From contig OZ246004.1 in the NCBI GenBank assembly GCA_965230495.1, positions 1,798,001 to 1,862,000 of the forward strand: 64,000 nucleotides of DNA, in the 5' to 3' direction. A program made the position numbers and the translations under genes. This DNA is from JACJYM01 sp965230495 (lineage in GTDB: Bacteria; Bacteroidota; Bacteroidia; Chitinophagales; Saprospiraceae). Shown here piece by piece: positions 42,372-51,840 of this stretch. How positions within the stretch are numbered: the stretch's first letter is position 1; the number at the start of each line of letters is the position of its first letter. The notes under the pieces are model-generated. The model made no database searches and had not been told where the DNA came from. It saw only the letters and a program-made list of their open reading frames with translations.

Positions 42372-43842
42372 ATTGTAATCTCTCATAACAACCCGCATCA
42401 GGAGTTATGGCATCTCTTATTACTCCATCTAAATCGATCGATAAACCATTCAAAGGTCTTGCGACCTTATCTGCTATTGACAATGTATCAAGATGATAAT
42501 CATCTCCATCAGTATCAATAAACAGTGGGTCCGAAAATTGTATCGTCTTTGAGTTAGGAGCAAAATCGAAAAAATTTGGATAGTTTTCTGAATTAAGAAT
42601 TTCATCGATTTTTAAAATACAATTATCAAATTGATAATTAAATGCTCCAGGTTGTCCAGCTGTGATATCAAACATTGATAATTCATCCGCATTACTTCCA
42701 GCGAGAATACAATTAGTGAACTCTGCATCAAGAATCGCAGACTCTATCCTATTGCAAAATGGTGGATCATAACAAAAAAAGTTATTAAGACTTACAGCAG
42801 GTTTATCATTCAGATAATTTGCAAATGTACAGTATCGAAATTCGTGTGTTCCTCCAAAAGTGATTTGGGCTGCATTCTCTGCATTGTTATAAAATAAACT
42901 ATTATCAACTTTTGTATTACCATGGATAGATACGATTCCCGAACTACTTGTATTGTAGATTTGTGAGTATCTCATTTCCATGTCAGCCAGACTATCCAAT
43001 CTCAATCCTACAATAGAATTTTTTATGGTGGTATACTCAAATTTATTGCCTTTACTTTCCTGTAGCAATCTAATCCCAGCCCATTGCCCTTGATCACTTT
43101 CATACTCTTCCTCTAACCGATCACCTTGAAATACTATGGGTTCTTCCATCGTTCCATTACATGTAATTCTACCGTTTGCCGACACGAGAATAAGACCCGA
43201 ATTAAAATATTGTCCATCTAGCCTATCAAATCCTCCATGTACATATATCTGAGTGCCGGCTGGTATTTCCAATTCACAACCGTCCACCAATATTATTCCA
43301 TATAATACATATGGCTTAGGATCATCCCAAATGATCTTACCTGCACTTTCACATATATTTATATTTTCAACGTTAAATTTTCGAGATAATGGGATATAAT
43401 TAGCATTTTGTCCCCAAGCTTCTATTAACAATTCCTGACTACTATTATTAACTTCGAAATCAAGATACTCTTCAATAATAAACGGGCTAACTGACAAAGG
43501 TTGATCAGGATTAACCGTAACCTCCGCAAACACATATATGCTATCATTTGCTCTTATCTCTACATCTTCAAAAGCAGTTCCACTCTGTCCATTTACGTTT
43601 AGTCTAAAAACTGAGTTACTCTCCCGTAAATGAGCATTAAATAATACAGGTTGTTCATTGTCGTTATAGACCTTCAAAACACGGGTAGCCGAACCCACTT
43701 CTGTAAAAACAGTATCAAAAGTTAACGTATCTACAGAAAATCTAAGGACTACATCACTTCCTGTGTAATAATCATCCTTTCTACAAGAACTTATTACCAA
43801 CCCAATAATTAAAGCAATACCTAAATATCTAAGAATTATCAT
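42370..43842 (-). CDS. Right-handed beta-helix lipoprotein
   Basis: A 490-residue lipoprotein. ATG 43842 gives the signal MIILRYLGIALIIGLVISSC with Cys20; the longer frame from 43875 has no better start. Residues about 30-150 form a beta-sandwich-like region (VLRFSVDTLTFDTVFTEVG). Residues about 170-470 show the pectate-lyase-like pattern of parallel beta-helix proteins, with short turns containing N and G (LEIPAGTQIYVHGGF, EYTTIKNSIVGLRL, MRYSQIYNTSSSGIVSI). The end reads DAGCYER, a feature common in this group. Members are outer-membrane-anchored proteins of uncertain function, and no polysaccharide lyase catalytic site was recognised. It diverges from the glycosyltransferase operon; each side has its own TAnnTTTG box. 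Confidence 0.75.
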   Translation of the reverse strand: MIILRYLGIALIIGLVISSCRKDDYYTGSDVVLRFSVDTLTFDTVFTEVGSATRVLKVYNDNEQPVLFNAHLRESNSVFRLNVNGQSGTAFEDVEIRANDSIYVFAEVTVNPDQPLSVSPFIIEEYLDFEVNNSSQELLIEAWGQNANYIPLSRKFNVENINICESAGKIIWDDPKPYVLYGIILVDGCELEIPAGTQIYVHGGFDRLDGQYFNSGLILVSANGRITCNGTMEEPIVFQGDRLEEEYESDQGQWAGIRLLQESKGNKFEYTTIKNSIVGLRLDSLADMEMRYSQIYNTSSSGIVSIHGNTKVDNSLFYNNAENAAQITFGGTHEFRYCTFANYLNDKPAVSLNNFFCYDPPFCNRIESAILDAEFTNCILAGSNADELSMFDITAGQPGAFNYQFDNCILKIDEILNSENYPNFFDFAPNSKTIQFSDPLFIDTDGDDYHLDTLSIADKVARPLNGLSIDLDGVIRDAITPDAGCYERLQ

Positions 43843-43872
43843 ATACGAATCTACCAATATGAAGAATAACGA

Positions 43873-43880
43873 CAAAAGTA
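43873..43880 (-). promoter_or_regulatory. -7 promoter box of the beta-helix lipoprotein gene
   Basis: The minus strand reads TACTTTTG, an exact TAnnTTTG match 31 bases upstream of the ATG at 43842. It supports that ATG over the upstream start at 43875, which the box overlaps. Confidence 0.5.
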
Positions 43881-43930
43881 ATTTATTATTTAGATCATAT
43901 GACTTTAAATAATATATTAATCGCTAATTT

Positions 43931-43938
43931 TATTTTTG
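43931..43938 (+). promoter_or_regulatory. -7 promoter box of the glycosyltransferase operon
   Basis: TATTTTTG matches TAnnTTTG. Transcription would start near 43945, about 17 bases before the ATG at 43962. Confidence 0.5.
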
Positions 43939-43961
43939 CAACTCGAAGCGAAATGTAAAAT

Positions 43962-44654
43962 ATGCAGAACAAGATTGTTGATGTAGTAATTCCAGCATAT
44001 AATGAAGAAGAGTCAATAGGTTTAGTAATTAATGATATACCTAAAAGCTTGGTAAGAAACATCATTGTCTGCAATAACAATAGTACCGACAATACCTCCA
44101 ATGTAGCTAAAGATAAAGGTGCTGTTGTTGTAGATGCTCCTATTTCTGGTTATGGAAGTGCTTGCCTAAAGGGCCTTGAGTTTATTAAAAATCAAGACAT
44201 TAAACCAGATATTGTTGTTTTTTTAGACGGAGATTACTCTGATCATCCGGAGGAGATGACTAAAATAGTATCCCCTATAGTAAATGACCAAATAGATATG
44301 GTTATAGGTAGTCGGGCATTAGGAAACCTTGAAAAAGGAGCTATGATGCCTCAACAGATTTTCGGAAACTGGTTGGCCACCACACTGATTAAGCTAATAT
44401 ATAGTTACGAATTTACGGATCTTGGACCTTTTAGAGCTATCAGATATGACAAGCTATTACTTGTAGATATGCAGGATAAGAATTTTGGCTGGACTGTTGA
44501 GATGCAAGTAAAGGCTGCTAAACTTGGCTTAAAATGCATTGAAGTGCCTGTAACATACAGAAAAAGGATCGGCATATCAAAAGTTTCAGGCACTATCAAA
44601 GGAACATTTATGGCCGGTTACAAAATATTATGGACTATATTTAAATTATTGTAA
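43962..44654 (+). CDS. GT2-family glycosyltransferase (DPM1/polyprenyl-phosphate sugar synthase-like)
   Basis: A 230-residue GT-A fold protein. It begins VDVVIPAYNEEESIGLVI and has NNNSTDNTSN, the metal-binding DGDYSDHPEE and the acceptor-side GSRALG and FTDLGPFRAI motifs. The overall form is that of dolichol/polyprenyl-phosphate mannose or glucose synthases, without the C-terminal membrane domains. The predicted job is moving a sugar from a nucleotide donor to a polyprenyl phosphate or another lipid at the cytosolic face. It is followed after 2 bases by a second GT2 gene and then by a GT-C-like membrane protein that could use a lipid-linked sugar. That pathway link is inference. ATG start with a promoter box just upstream. 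Confidence 0.82.
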   Translation: MQNKIVDVVIPAYNEEESIGLVINDIPKSLVRNIIVCNNNSTDNTSNVAKDKGAVVVDAPISGYGSACLKGLEFIKNQDIKPDIVVFLDGDYSDHPEEMTKIVSPIVNDQIDMVIGSRALGNLEKGAMMPQQIFGNWLATTLIKLIYSYEFTDLGPFRAIRYDKLLLVDMQDKNFGWTVEMQVKAAKLGLKCIEVPVTYRKRIGISKVSGTIKGTFMAGYKILWTIFKLL

Positions 44655-44656
44655 CA

Positions 44657-46123
44657 TTGATTTCGACAATTACATATACTTTCTTAGCAATTTACTTAAT
44701 ATGCCTAACTTATATCACGGTTTATTGCTTAATGCAATTTCACCTTTTAATCCATTATTCATTTAGAAATAAAGAAGATGTAAAGGACTCCGAAATCCTA
44801 TCAGAATTTCCTGTAGTTACCATTCAATTACCTATTTTCAACGAAAAATACGTCGTAAATCGATTAATCGACAATATCTGTCAGCTAAATTATCCTAAAG
44901 AAAAACTTCACATTCAGGTACTCGACGATTCTACAGATGATACGCTAGAGATAAGTAAATCAAAATGCGATGAATACCGGAAAAAAGGGTTTGATATAGA
45001 GCTTTTGCATCGTGTAGATAGATCAGGATATAAAGCAGGAGCTCTGAAAAATGCTATGTCAAATGTAAAAGGAGAATTCATTGCCATCTTTGATGCCGAT
45101 TTTTTACCCCATTCAGATTTTTTGATTAAGACTATTCCAAAATTTGAAGATGATAATATTGGTGTTGTTCAAACAAGGTGGGCTCACTTGAACCAAAATC
45201 ATTCACTATTGACACAACTTCAAGCTTTTCAGTTGAACGTTCATTTTACTGTTGAGCAGAAAGGACGAGAAACCGCTGATTATTTATTACAGTTTAACGG
45301 AACTGCGGGAGTTTGGAGGAAAAAAACCATAGAAGATGCTGGTGGATGGGAAGCAGATACATTGACCGAAGATTTGGATTTAAGTTACCGGGCTCAGTTG
45401 AAAGGCTGGAAAATAGCCTTTTATGAGGACATCACTGCACCTGCAGAACTACCCGCTGAGATGAGGGGACTAAAATCACAACAGTATAGATGGATGAAAG
45501 GAGGTGCAGAAACGGCCAAAAAATTGCTTCCCAATATATGGAAGTCCAGCCTAAGTCTTCCAAAAAAACTGCATGCATCAACTCACTTGCTTGCAAGTAG
45601 TGTTTTTCTATCTATTTTTTGTTTAGGTATTTTTAGTGTTCCATTGCTGATTTTGCAGACAATGCATCCCATTGATCCCGGATTTATGAGCGTTTTTATT
45701 GTATCCATAATCGCAATTACATTCATTTACTTAATTGCGAATGTAGGAAAGGCTTGGCCAAGAGAAAATATGTTTTTAATGGTCATTAAATTTATATTTA
45801 TATTTCCCGTTTTTCTTGCGTTATCCATGGGGTTATCTCTTCACAACTCTCTTGCTGTTATTAGTGGATTTAAGGGTAACAAATCTGCTTTCGTGAGAAC
45901 ACCTAAATATGGTGAATTAGAAACTTCAAAAAGTATTTCCAGCACTTCATATTTTATTAAGAAAATTAATAGTGTAACTATTTGGGAAGGGTTACTAGCA
46001 CTTTACTTTCTGTTTGGATTAATAGTTGGATATTATTCGAAAAGCTATAGCTTTATATTATTACATGCTTTTCTTTTCGTTGGTTATTCTGCTACATTCT
46101 ACTATTCTGTAAAAAGAGTATAA
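44657..46123 (+). CDS. Membrane GT2 glycosyltransferase (cellulose-synthase/glucomannan-synthase-like)
   Basis: A 488-residue processive-type glycosyltransferase. An N-terminal helix (about 3-28) is followed by the cytosolic GT-A domain with VTIQLPIFNEKYV, LDDSTDDT, the DAD motif in IFDADFLPH, the TED motif in TLTEDLDLS and QQYRWMKGG (Q-x-x-RW). The C terminus has four or more membrane helices. These motifs mark the cellulose-synthase-like group that makes beta-linked chains; cellulose is not implied, because no BcsB or BcsC-like genes are adjacent. The start is TTG 44657, two bases after the stop of the preceding gene; no ATG fits. It is translationally packed with both neighbours. Confidence 0.88.
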   Translation: MISTITYTFLAIYLICLTYITVYCLMQFHLLIHYSFRNKEDVKDSEILSEFPVVTIQLPIFNEKYVVNRLIDNICQLNYPKEKLHIQVLDDSTDDTLEISKSKCDEYRKKGFDIELLHRVDRSGYKAGALKNAMSNVKGEFIAIFDADFLPHSDFLIKTIPKFEDDNIGVVQTRWAHLNQNHSLLTQLQAFQLNVHFTVEQKGRETADYLLQFNGTAGVWRKKTIEDAGGWEADTLTEDLDLSYRAQLKGWKIAFYEDITAPAELPAEMRGLKSQQYRWMKGGAETAKKLLPNIWKSSLSLPKKLHASTHLLASSVFLSIFCLGIFSVPLLILQTMHPIDPGFMSVFIVSIIAITFIYLIANVGKAWPRENMFLMVIKFIFIFPVFLALSMGLSLHNSLAVISGFKGNKSAFVRTPKYGELETSKSISSTSYFIKKINSVTIWEGLLALYFLFGLIVGYYSKSYSFILLHAFLFVGYSATFYYSVKRV

Positions 46124-47431
46124 GTGTCTATGGTTGATAAGAAAAATGCGACCGCCATCATTGCCGGGATTATATTTCTTTACTCCATACATTATATTTC
46201 TTACCATATTACTCAGTCTTCCTTTTATCAATATTTCGTTTGTTACTCCCTTCTCTTTCTGTCATATTTAACATTTATTAAATTAAAAATATTCAACAAT
46301 TATAAATCATTGATATTCATACTTATATGCCTAATTTCTATACTTCCCAGCTTTCCAAGTCTTAGCGATGATATTTACAGGTACTATTGGGATGGAAATT
46401 TGATTGGTTTAGGAATAAATCCCTACAAATATACTCCCACCCAAATGCTTGCTTTGCAAATTGATTCCTTTGATTACAGTGTATACGAACATCTTAATTC
46501 CCAGAACTATTTTTCAGTATATCCGACGGTAAGTCAAATCTATTTTTTTATTGCCAGCTCTTTCTCCAATGATGTTGAGGAGTTTGGTGTAATACTAAGA
46601 GCTCTTTATATTCTAACTTTAGTAATTATCTGGTTAGTTTTGTTTAAGTCTAAGTACTATAATAAATGGAAATATCCATTGACTCTTTTTTTTCTTAATC
46701 CACTAGTGGTTATAGAAGGTATTGGAAACCTCCATACAGAATTCCTAGCTTGTTGCTTTATCATCCTTTTCTTTCTTTTCGTCTCACTTTCTAAACTTTA
46801 CCAAGCAATAGCAGCTTTAGTTTCTGCCATTCTCGTCAAACTAAATCCTGGAATTTTTATCATTTTTTTTCTAGCCAATTTCAAAAAATATCACAAGCAA
46901 ATTATTTATATCCTATCCTTTATAGTTATTGGCATGTTGCCCATATTCTTGGGTATAAAACCAGCTAATTTTATAAGTAGTATTGATTTATACTTTAGAA
47001 GATTTGAATTCAACGCCAGCATTTATTATCTCTTGAGGTGGTTTGGCATGCTATTATCCGGTTATAATTTAATAGCATTCATTGGTCCCTTACTAGGGTT
47101 GATAGGAATAATTCTCATAGCCAGAACCGCGATCAATTATAAAGATCAAGGAATGACCGGAATACTCCTATTTGGGTACTATTCCTATTTCATCTATTTA
47201 TTAATATCTACGACCGTTCATCCTTGGTATATTATGATTCTCTTGCTATTGGGATTGATGTTAAATAAAAAAACACCTATCATCTGGTCCTTTTTAATTG
47301 GCCTAACTTATATCAATTATTCCAATATTGAATACTTCGAAAACCTTTGGTTTGTTGCTTTTGAATACGTCGTAGTGTTGAGTTTATTTCTACTGGAAGA
47401 AAAAAGATCATTAAACCTAATCACACATTAA
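46124..47431 (+). CDS. GT-C-type polytopic membrane glycosyltransferase-like protein
   Basis: A 435-residue membrane protein with about 10-12 hydrophobic helices. The first large loop contains SLSDDIYRYYWDGNLIGLG with an acidic pair DD followed by RYYWDG, the pattern of polyprenol-phosphate-dependent mannosyltransferases of the GT-C superfamily. A later GIGNLHTEF and VKLNPGIFIIFF also fit that group. It probably transfers a lipid-linked hexose at the periplasmic side. Substrates are unknown. The start is GTG 46124, directly after the upstream stop, or ATG 46130. Its end overlaps the converging crotonase gene by 11 bases. It completes a three-gene glycosyltransferase operon. Confidence 0.78.
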   Translation: MSMVDKKNATAIIAGIIFLYSIHYISYHITQSSFYQYFVCYSLLFLSYLTFIKLKIFNNYKSLIFILICLISILPSFPSLSDDIYRYYWDGNLIGLGINPYKYTPTQMLALQIDSFDYSVYEHLNSQNYFSVYPTVSQIYFFIASSFSNDVEEFGVILRALYILTLVIIWLVLFKSKYYNKWKYPLTLFFLNPLVVIEGIGNLHTEFLACCFIILFFLFVSLSKLYQAIAALVSAILVKLNPGIFIIFFLANFKKYHKQIIYILSFIVIGMLPIFLGIKPANFISSIDLYFRRFEFNASIYYLLRWFGMLLSGYNLIAFIGPLLGLIGIILIARTAINYKDQGMTGILLFGYYSYFIYLLISTTVHPWYIMILLLLGLMLNKKTPIIWSFLIGLTYINYSNIEYFENLWFVAFEYVVVLSLFLLEEKRSLNLITH

Positions 47432-48194
47432 AGTTAGGTTTCCTTTTTTCTATAAATGCTAATGCTCCCTCTTTACCCTCCTTGGAGTTCATAAGTATTC
47501 CAAACTCTCTTGATTCAAAATAAAACGCATCTTTATCTTTGAAGAACTGATTGACACATTCTATAGTTTTGGATATTGCCGTAGGCCCTTTAGTTGATAT
47601 TTTCTCTACTATTTCAATTGCTTTTTCCACCTCTTGTCCAGGTTCTACAACGTGATTAGCTAATCCTAATCTATGTGCTTCTTCAGCTCCGATCATATCT
47701 CCTGTTAGCAACAGTTCAATTGCCTTTCCTTTACCAATAAGCTGAATCAATCGTTGAGAACCTCCATATCCTGGTATTAAACCCAAATTAACCTCCGGCT
47801 GCCCAAATCTTGCCTTGCTTCCTGCTATTCTAATATGACAAGCCATAGCCAACTCACATCCTCCACCAAGAGCAAATCCATTCACCGCAGCGATAACTGG
47901 TAAATGGAACTCCTCTATATTAAAAAAAACATCTTGTCCGCGACGCGAAAGTCTCTCTCCCATCTCTTTGTCCAACTCTAAGAATTTTTTGATGTCAGCT
48001 CCGGCAGCAAAAGCTTTTTCTCCAGCCCCTGTAATCACAACTCCTTTTAAGCCATCGTATTCTTTGTATCCTGAAGTAAAAAAAATATCCAACTCGTCAA
48101 AAACACTTTCGTTTAAAGCGTTTAACGCCTTAGGCCTATTGATTGTTAAAGTTGCTATTCCATTAGTTTCTGAAATCAAAACTGCTTTATCCAT
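47421..48194 (-). CDS. Enoyl-CoA hydratase/isomerase (crotonase family)
   Basis: A 257-residue cytosolic crotonase. The CoA-binding AFAAGADIKKF and oxyanion-hole NGFALGGGCELAMA are present, and the two catalytic glutamates are in place as Glu114 and Glu134 (PEVNLGLIPGYGG), 20 residues apart as in rat enoyl-CoA hydratase. The expected reaction is hydration of trans-2-enoyl-CoA in fatty-acid or 3-hydroxybutyryl-CoA metabolism. The substrate chain length cannot be read from the sequence. The stop region overlaps the converging GT-C gene by 11 bases. It is 6 bases downstream of the MATE transporter gene and likely cotranscribed with it. Confidence 0.9.
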   Translation of the reverse strand: MDKAVLISETNGIATLTINRPKALNALNESVFDELDIFFTSGYKEYDGLKGVVITGAGEKAFAAGADIKKFLELDKEMGERLSRRGQDVFFNIEEFHLPVIAAVNGFALGGGCELAMACHIRIAGSKARFGQPEVNLGLIPGYGGSQRLIQLIGKGKAIELLLTGDMIGAEEAHRLGLANHVVEPGQEVEKAIEIVEKISTKGPTAISKTIECVNQFFKDKDAFYFESREFGILMNSKEGKEGALAFIEKRKPNFNV

Positions 48195-48200
48195 AAGTCT

Positions 48201-49538
48201 TTAAAATTTTCTATGATACCATTTATTTGAGCGTAGATAGTGTAAAGTGACAAGAAAAATCCCTGACCAGTACACTATTTCAGTACCCCATGCCCAAGAA
48301 AGCCCTAAATTATAAACTTTTATTACAAGATAACTATATACCAAATAAACTATTGTAAATACTGTTTGTATGAGCAATGCTGTTATGGTATGCCCCGTGC
48401 CTATCAATCCATTCATATATATTCCTCCAATACTAAAGATCACCATTATTAGAAGTAAAACAGGCATCAATGGTGTAGCCAGCTCTATTATATTACTGTT
48501 TGTTCCACCGAATAAAGGATTTAAGATTATAGATGGGAATAATACTACCGGAAGAGTTAATATCAATGTGGTAAATACAGTTAAAATAGCTGTTTTCTTG
48601 ATAATAGGCAATACAGCTATTCGCTTGTTATTTCCTATAAAATTACTCACCAGTGTATTTATTCCGGTTGAATATCCCCAACATGGAATCGAAAGAATAA
48701 GATAAACTGTTCTCAATAAATTAGATATTTCCAGTTCCTTCTGCCCCACATTTTCAATAAAACTAAAAAATATAAACCAGCTTCCTAAGCCCAAAACTGC
48801 TTGAAGTACCAGAGGTGCAGAAATTTTGAAAGTCTCAACAATCCTATCCAAAGGTAAATCAGAAATACGCAGTAGTCCAAATTTCTTTAGTTTTCGATCC
48901 TGCAACATGTACAAAACAAAAACAATGAATGCGATTACTTCTGCCGAAGTACTTGCCCATCCAGCTCCTTCAATTCCCATGGGTTCAAAACCCCACTTAC
49001 CAAAAATCAATACATAATTCAGAACCAGATTTGTAACCGTGAGAATAATAGTATTAGTAACTATAAACGATGTACGTGCTATCCCAACGTAAAGTGACAC
49101 AAAACAAATGCCTACATAACTAAAAAAGATACCGTAACTTCTAGGTTTTATGTACTCCAGACATTTAAGATAAATGGCTTCGTTATCAACAAAAAGTTTA
49201 AAAAACCACTCGGAGCCATATTGAAGAAATAAAAAAAGTAAAAACCCAATAGCTATCTCAAAAATCACCAACGATTGGAAATAACTTCCTACACCCAAAT
49301 ATTTCTTTTCACCATACCTTCGAGCCATTAATACCTGCCCTCCCCTACTAAAACCAAAACCTATCGATGATATAATCAAATAAAAGACTCCCACCAAACC
49401 AATGGCAGCGAAATCAAGTTCCGACTTATGAAATAAGAAAATATTATCGCTTAACACGATGATATTCTGAGCGGCACTACCCAACATTATGGGTAATGAT
49501 ATGGATATAATCTGCCTATATGATGTATTTAAATTCAT
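48201..49538 (-). CDS. MATE-family multidrug/sodium antiporter
   Basis: A 445-residue polytopic membrane protein with about 12 helices. The start ISISLPIMLGSAAQNIIVLSD matches the first MATE repeat, and RGGQVLMARRYGEK is the typical loop after helix 2. A second repeat begins near residue 230 (FKISAPLVLQAVLG). MATE proteins export cationic drugs or metabolites in exchange for sodium or protons; the substrate here is not known. The gene precedes the crotonase gene by 6 bases. A divergent S9A peptidase gene starts 82 bases upstream. No clear -7 box was found for it. Confidence 0.87.
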   Translation of the reverse strand: MNLNTSYRQIISISLPIMLGSAAQNIIVLSDNIFLFHKSELDFAAIGLVGVFYLIISSIGFGFSRGGQVLMARRYGEKKYLGVGSYFQSLVIFEIAIGFLLFLFLQYGSEWFFKLFVDNEAIYLKCLEYIKPRSYGIFFSYVGICFVSLYVGIARTSFIVTNTIILTVTNLVLNYVLIFGKWGFEPMGIEGAGWASTSAEVIAFIVFVLYMLQDRKLKKFGLLRISDLPLDRIVETFKISAPLVLQAVLGLGSWFIFFSFIENVGQKELEISNLLRTVYLILSIPCWGYSTGINTLVSNFIGNNKRIAVLPIIKKTAILTVFTTLILTLPVVLFPSIILNPLFGGTNSNIIELATPLMPVLLLIMVIFSIGGIYMNGLIGTGHTITALLIQTVFTIVYLVYSYLVIKVYNLGLSWAWGTEIVYWSGIFLVTLHYLRSNKWYHRKF

Positions 49539-49620
49539 CGGACGCTGAAAGATATTTATTTATAACAACTTTTTTATCTTTTTGTACTTTCAGTAGCTAT
49601 ATTTATTAAAAATTTAAGCG

Positions 49621-51813
49621 ATGCGTAACTTGAGATACTTACCTTCCTTTTTATGTATTCTCATTCTATTAAATAGTTGTAGCAATAATCGTAACGAATC
49701 TAAAATGATAAAATCTGTGATAAAGGAAAATGTGGCTAATCATGTAGCACCTAAAGCTAATAAAGTAGAAATGAAATTAGAAATCCATGGTGACACTCGT
49801 ATTGATAATTACTATTGGATGAGATTAACTGACGAACAGAAGTCAGCAAAAGAACTAGATAATCATACACAAAAGGTGGTCGATTATTTAAATAGTGAAA
49901 ATACCTATCGTGATTCGGTAACCAAGGATTTAAAAGGCTTTGAAGATGATCTTTTTGAAGAGATCAAAGGTCGTATTAAACAAACTGATATGAGTGTTCC
50001 GTACAAAAACAATGGATACTTTTATATCACCAGATACGAAGAAGGAAAAGAATATCCCATCCATGCCAGAAAGAAAAACAATCTTGACAACGACGAAGAA
50101 ATCATGTTGGATGTTAATAAGCTGGCTGAAGGGCATGAATATTATGCCGTAGGTGGAAGAAGTGTTAGTCCTGACAATAAAATTCTTGCTTATGGGGTAG
50201 ATACGGTTAGTAGAAGACAATATGTGATTCATTTTAAAAATTTAGAAACGGGGGAGTCTTATGAGGATAAAATAGAAAATACTACTGGAGGAGTAACATG
50301 GGCCAACGATAACAAAACGGTCTTTTATACTAGAAAAGATGATGCCTTAAGAGCTTATAAAATATTTAAACATCGATTAGGTACAGACAGTGCTATGGAC
50401 GAAGAGGTTTATCATGAAGATGATGACACTTTTACCACTTTTGTATATAAAACCAAATCTAGAAAATATATTGTTATTGGGTCCTATGCAACATTGAGTA
50501 GAGAGTACAGAGTTTTAAATGCTGATCATCCGGATGGAGATTTTAAAATATTCCAACCAAGGCTTGAAAAAACAGAGTACTCCATTAGTCATTATGGAGA
50601 TCAATGGTTCATAAAAACTAATAAGGATGATGCTGAAAATTACAAAGTAATGGTCACTCCCGAATCGGCTACAGGTGTGGAGAATTGGAAAGACTTTATC
50701 ACACATAGAGAGGATGTTTTACTTGAGGGTATAGATATTTTCAAAGACTATCTCGTTGTATCTGAACGTAAAAATGGAATTACTCAACTATTGGTAAAAC
50801 CATGGGAAAACGAAGGTCATTATATTGATTTTGGAGAAGATGCATATACTGCTTATACATCTGTCAATATGGATTTTGACACCCCCATTTTGCGACTTGG
50901 ATATACTTCTATGACCACTCCTTCTTCTGTATTTGATTACAATATGTCAAGTAAACAAATGACCTTACTCAAGGAACAAGAAGTCATCGGAAAATTTGAC
51001 AAAACAAATTATGTGTCAGAGAGAATTATGGTTACAGCTCGAGATGGCGCTAAAGTACCTGTCAGTCTTGTGTATAAGAAAGGAGTAAAAAAGGACGGCA
51101 CCAATCCTACCTTATTATATGGTTATGGTTCCTATGGTAACAGCATGGATCCCTACTTTAGCAGTCCTAGATTGAGTTTATTGGACAGAGGTTTTGTATA
51201 TGCCATTGCTCATATCCGCGGTGGAATGGAAATGGGAAGGCAATGGTATGAAAATGGAAAATTTCTAAAAAAGAAAAACACCTTTTATGACTTTATAGAT
51301 TGTGGTAAATACTTGATTGATCAAAAATATTCAGCTAAAGATCAGCTGTTTGCTATGGGAGGAAGTGCAGGAGGCCTTCTTATGGGAGCTATAATTAACA
51401 TGGAGCCTGATATGTGGGCAGGAGTTGTAGCTGCTGTACCTTTCGTGGATGTCGTTACTACCATGCTTGACGAAACAATTCCATTAACAACTGGAGAATT
51501 TTCTGAATGGGGAAATCCAAAGGATGAAGAGTACTACCATTACATCAAATCATACTCGCCCTATGATCAGGTAGAAGCCAAAGAATATCCTCCATTATTG
51601 GTTACCACTGGTTATTTCGACTCCCAGGTACAGTATTGGGAACCTGCCAAATGGGTAGCTAAATTAAGAGAAATGAAAACAGATTCGAATCCACTTCTCT
51701 TATATTGTAATATGGATACAGGACATGGAGGTGCTTCAGGAAGATTTAGAAGATATAGAGAGGTAGCTATGGAATACGTCTTCCTGCTGGACCTGGCAGG
51801 AATATCAAAATAG
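49621..51813 (+). CDS. S9A-family oligopeptidase B-like lipoprotein
   Basis: A 730-residue serine peptidase with a lipoprotein signal (MRNLRYLPSFLCILILLNSC, Cys20). The N-terminal propeller (about 60-440) starts RIDNYYWMRL, and the alpha/beta-hydrolase domain follows. The nucleophile is Ser582 in GGSAGG, the acid lies in GYFDSQVQYWEP, and the base lies in DTGHGGASGRF. These, with AHIRGGMEMGRQWYENGKF, fit oligopeptidase B rather than prolyl oligopeptidase. The enzyme should cut short peptides after basic residues in the periplasm or at the outer membrane. A second S9A lipoprotein of the prolyl type is encoded at 57243. Both proteins are tethered rather than cytosolic, unlike E. coli PtrB. Confidence 0.9.
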   Translation: MRNLRYLPSFLCILILLNSCSNNRNESKMIKSVIKENVANHVAPKANKVEMKLEIHGDTRIDNYYWMRLTDEQKSAKELDNHTQKVVDYLNSENTYRDSVTKDLKGFEDDLFEEIKGRIKQTDMSVPYKNNGYFYITRYEEGKEYPIHARKKNNLDNDEEIMLDVNKLAEGHEYYAVGGRSVSPDNKILAYGVDTVSRRQYVIHFKNLETGESYEDKIENTTGGVTWANDNKTVFYTRKDDALRAYKIFKHRLGTDSAMDEEVYHEDDDTFTTFVYKTKSRKYIVIGSYATLSREYRVLNADHPDGDFKIFQPRLEKTEYSISHYGDQWFIKTNKDDAENYKVMVTPESATGVENWKDFITHREDVLLEGIDIFKDYLVVSERKNGITQLLVKPWENEGHYIDFGEDAYTAYTSVNMDFDTPILRLGYTSMTTPSSVFDYNMSSKQMTLLKEQEVIGKFDKTNYVSERIMVTARDGAKVPVSLVYKKGVKKDGTNPTLLYGYGSYGNSMDPYFSSPRLSLLDRGFVYAIAHIRGGMEMGRQWYENGKFLKKKNTFYDFIDCGKYLIDQKYSAKDQLFAMGGSAGGLLMGAIINMEPDMWAGVVAAVPFVDVVTTMLDETIPLTTGEFSEWGNPKDEEYYHYIKSYSPYDQVEAKEYPPLLVTTGYFDSQVQYWEPAKWVAKLREMKTDSNPLLLYCNMDTGHGGASGRFRRYREVAMEYVFLLDLAGISK

Positions 51814-51840
51814 ATTAAGCGATTAAGAAATATCTATTAA

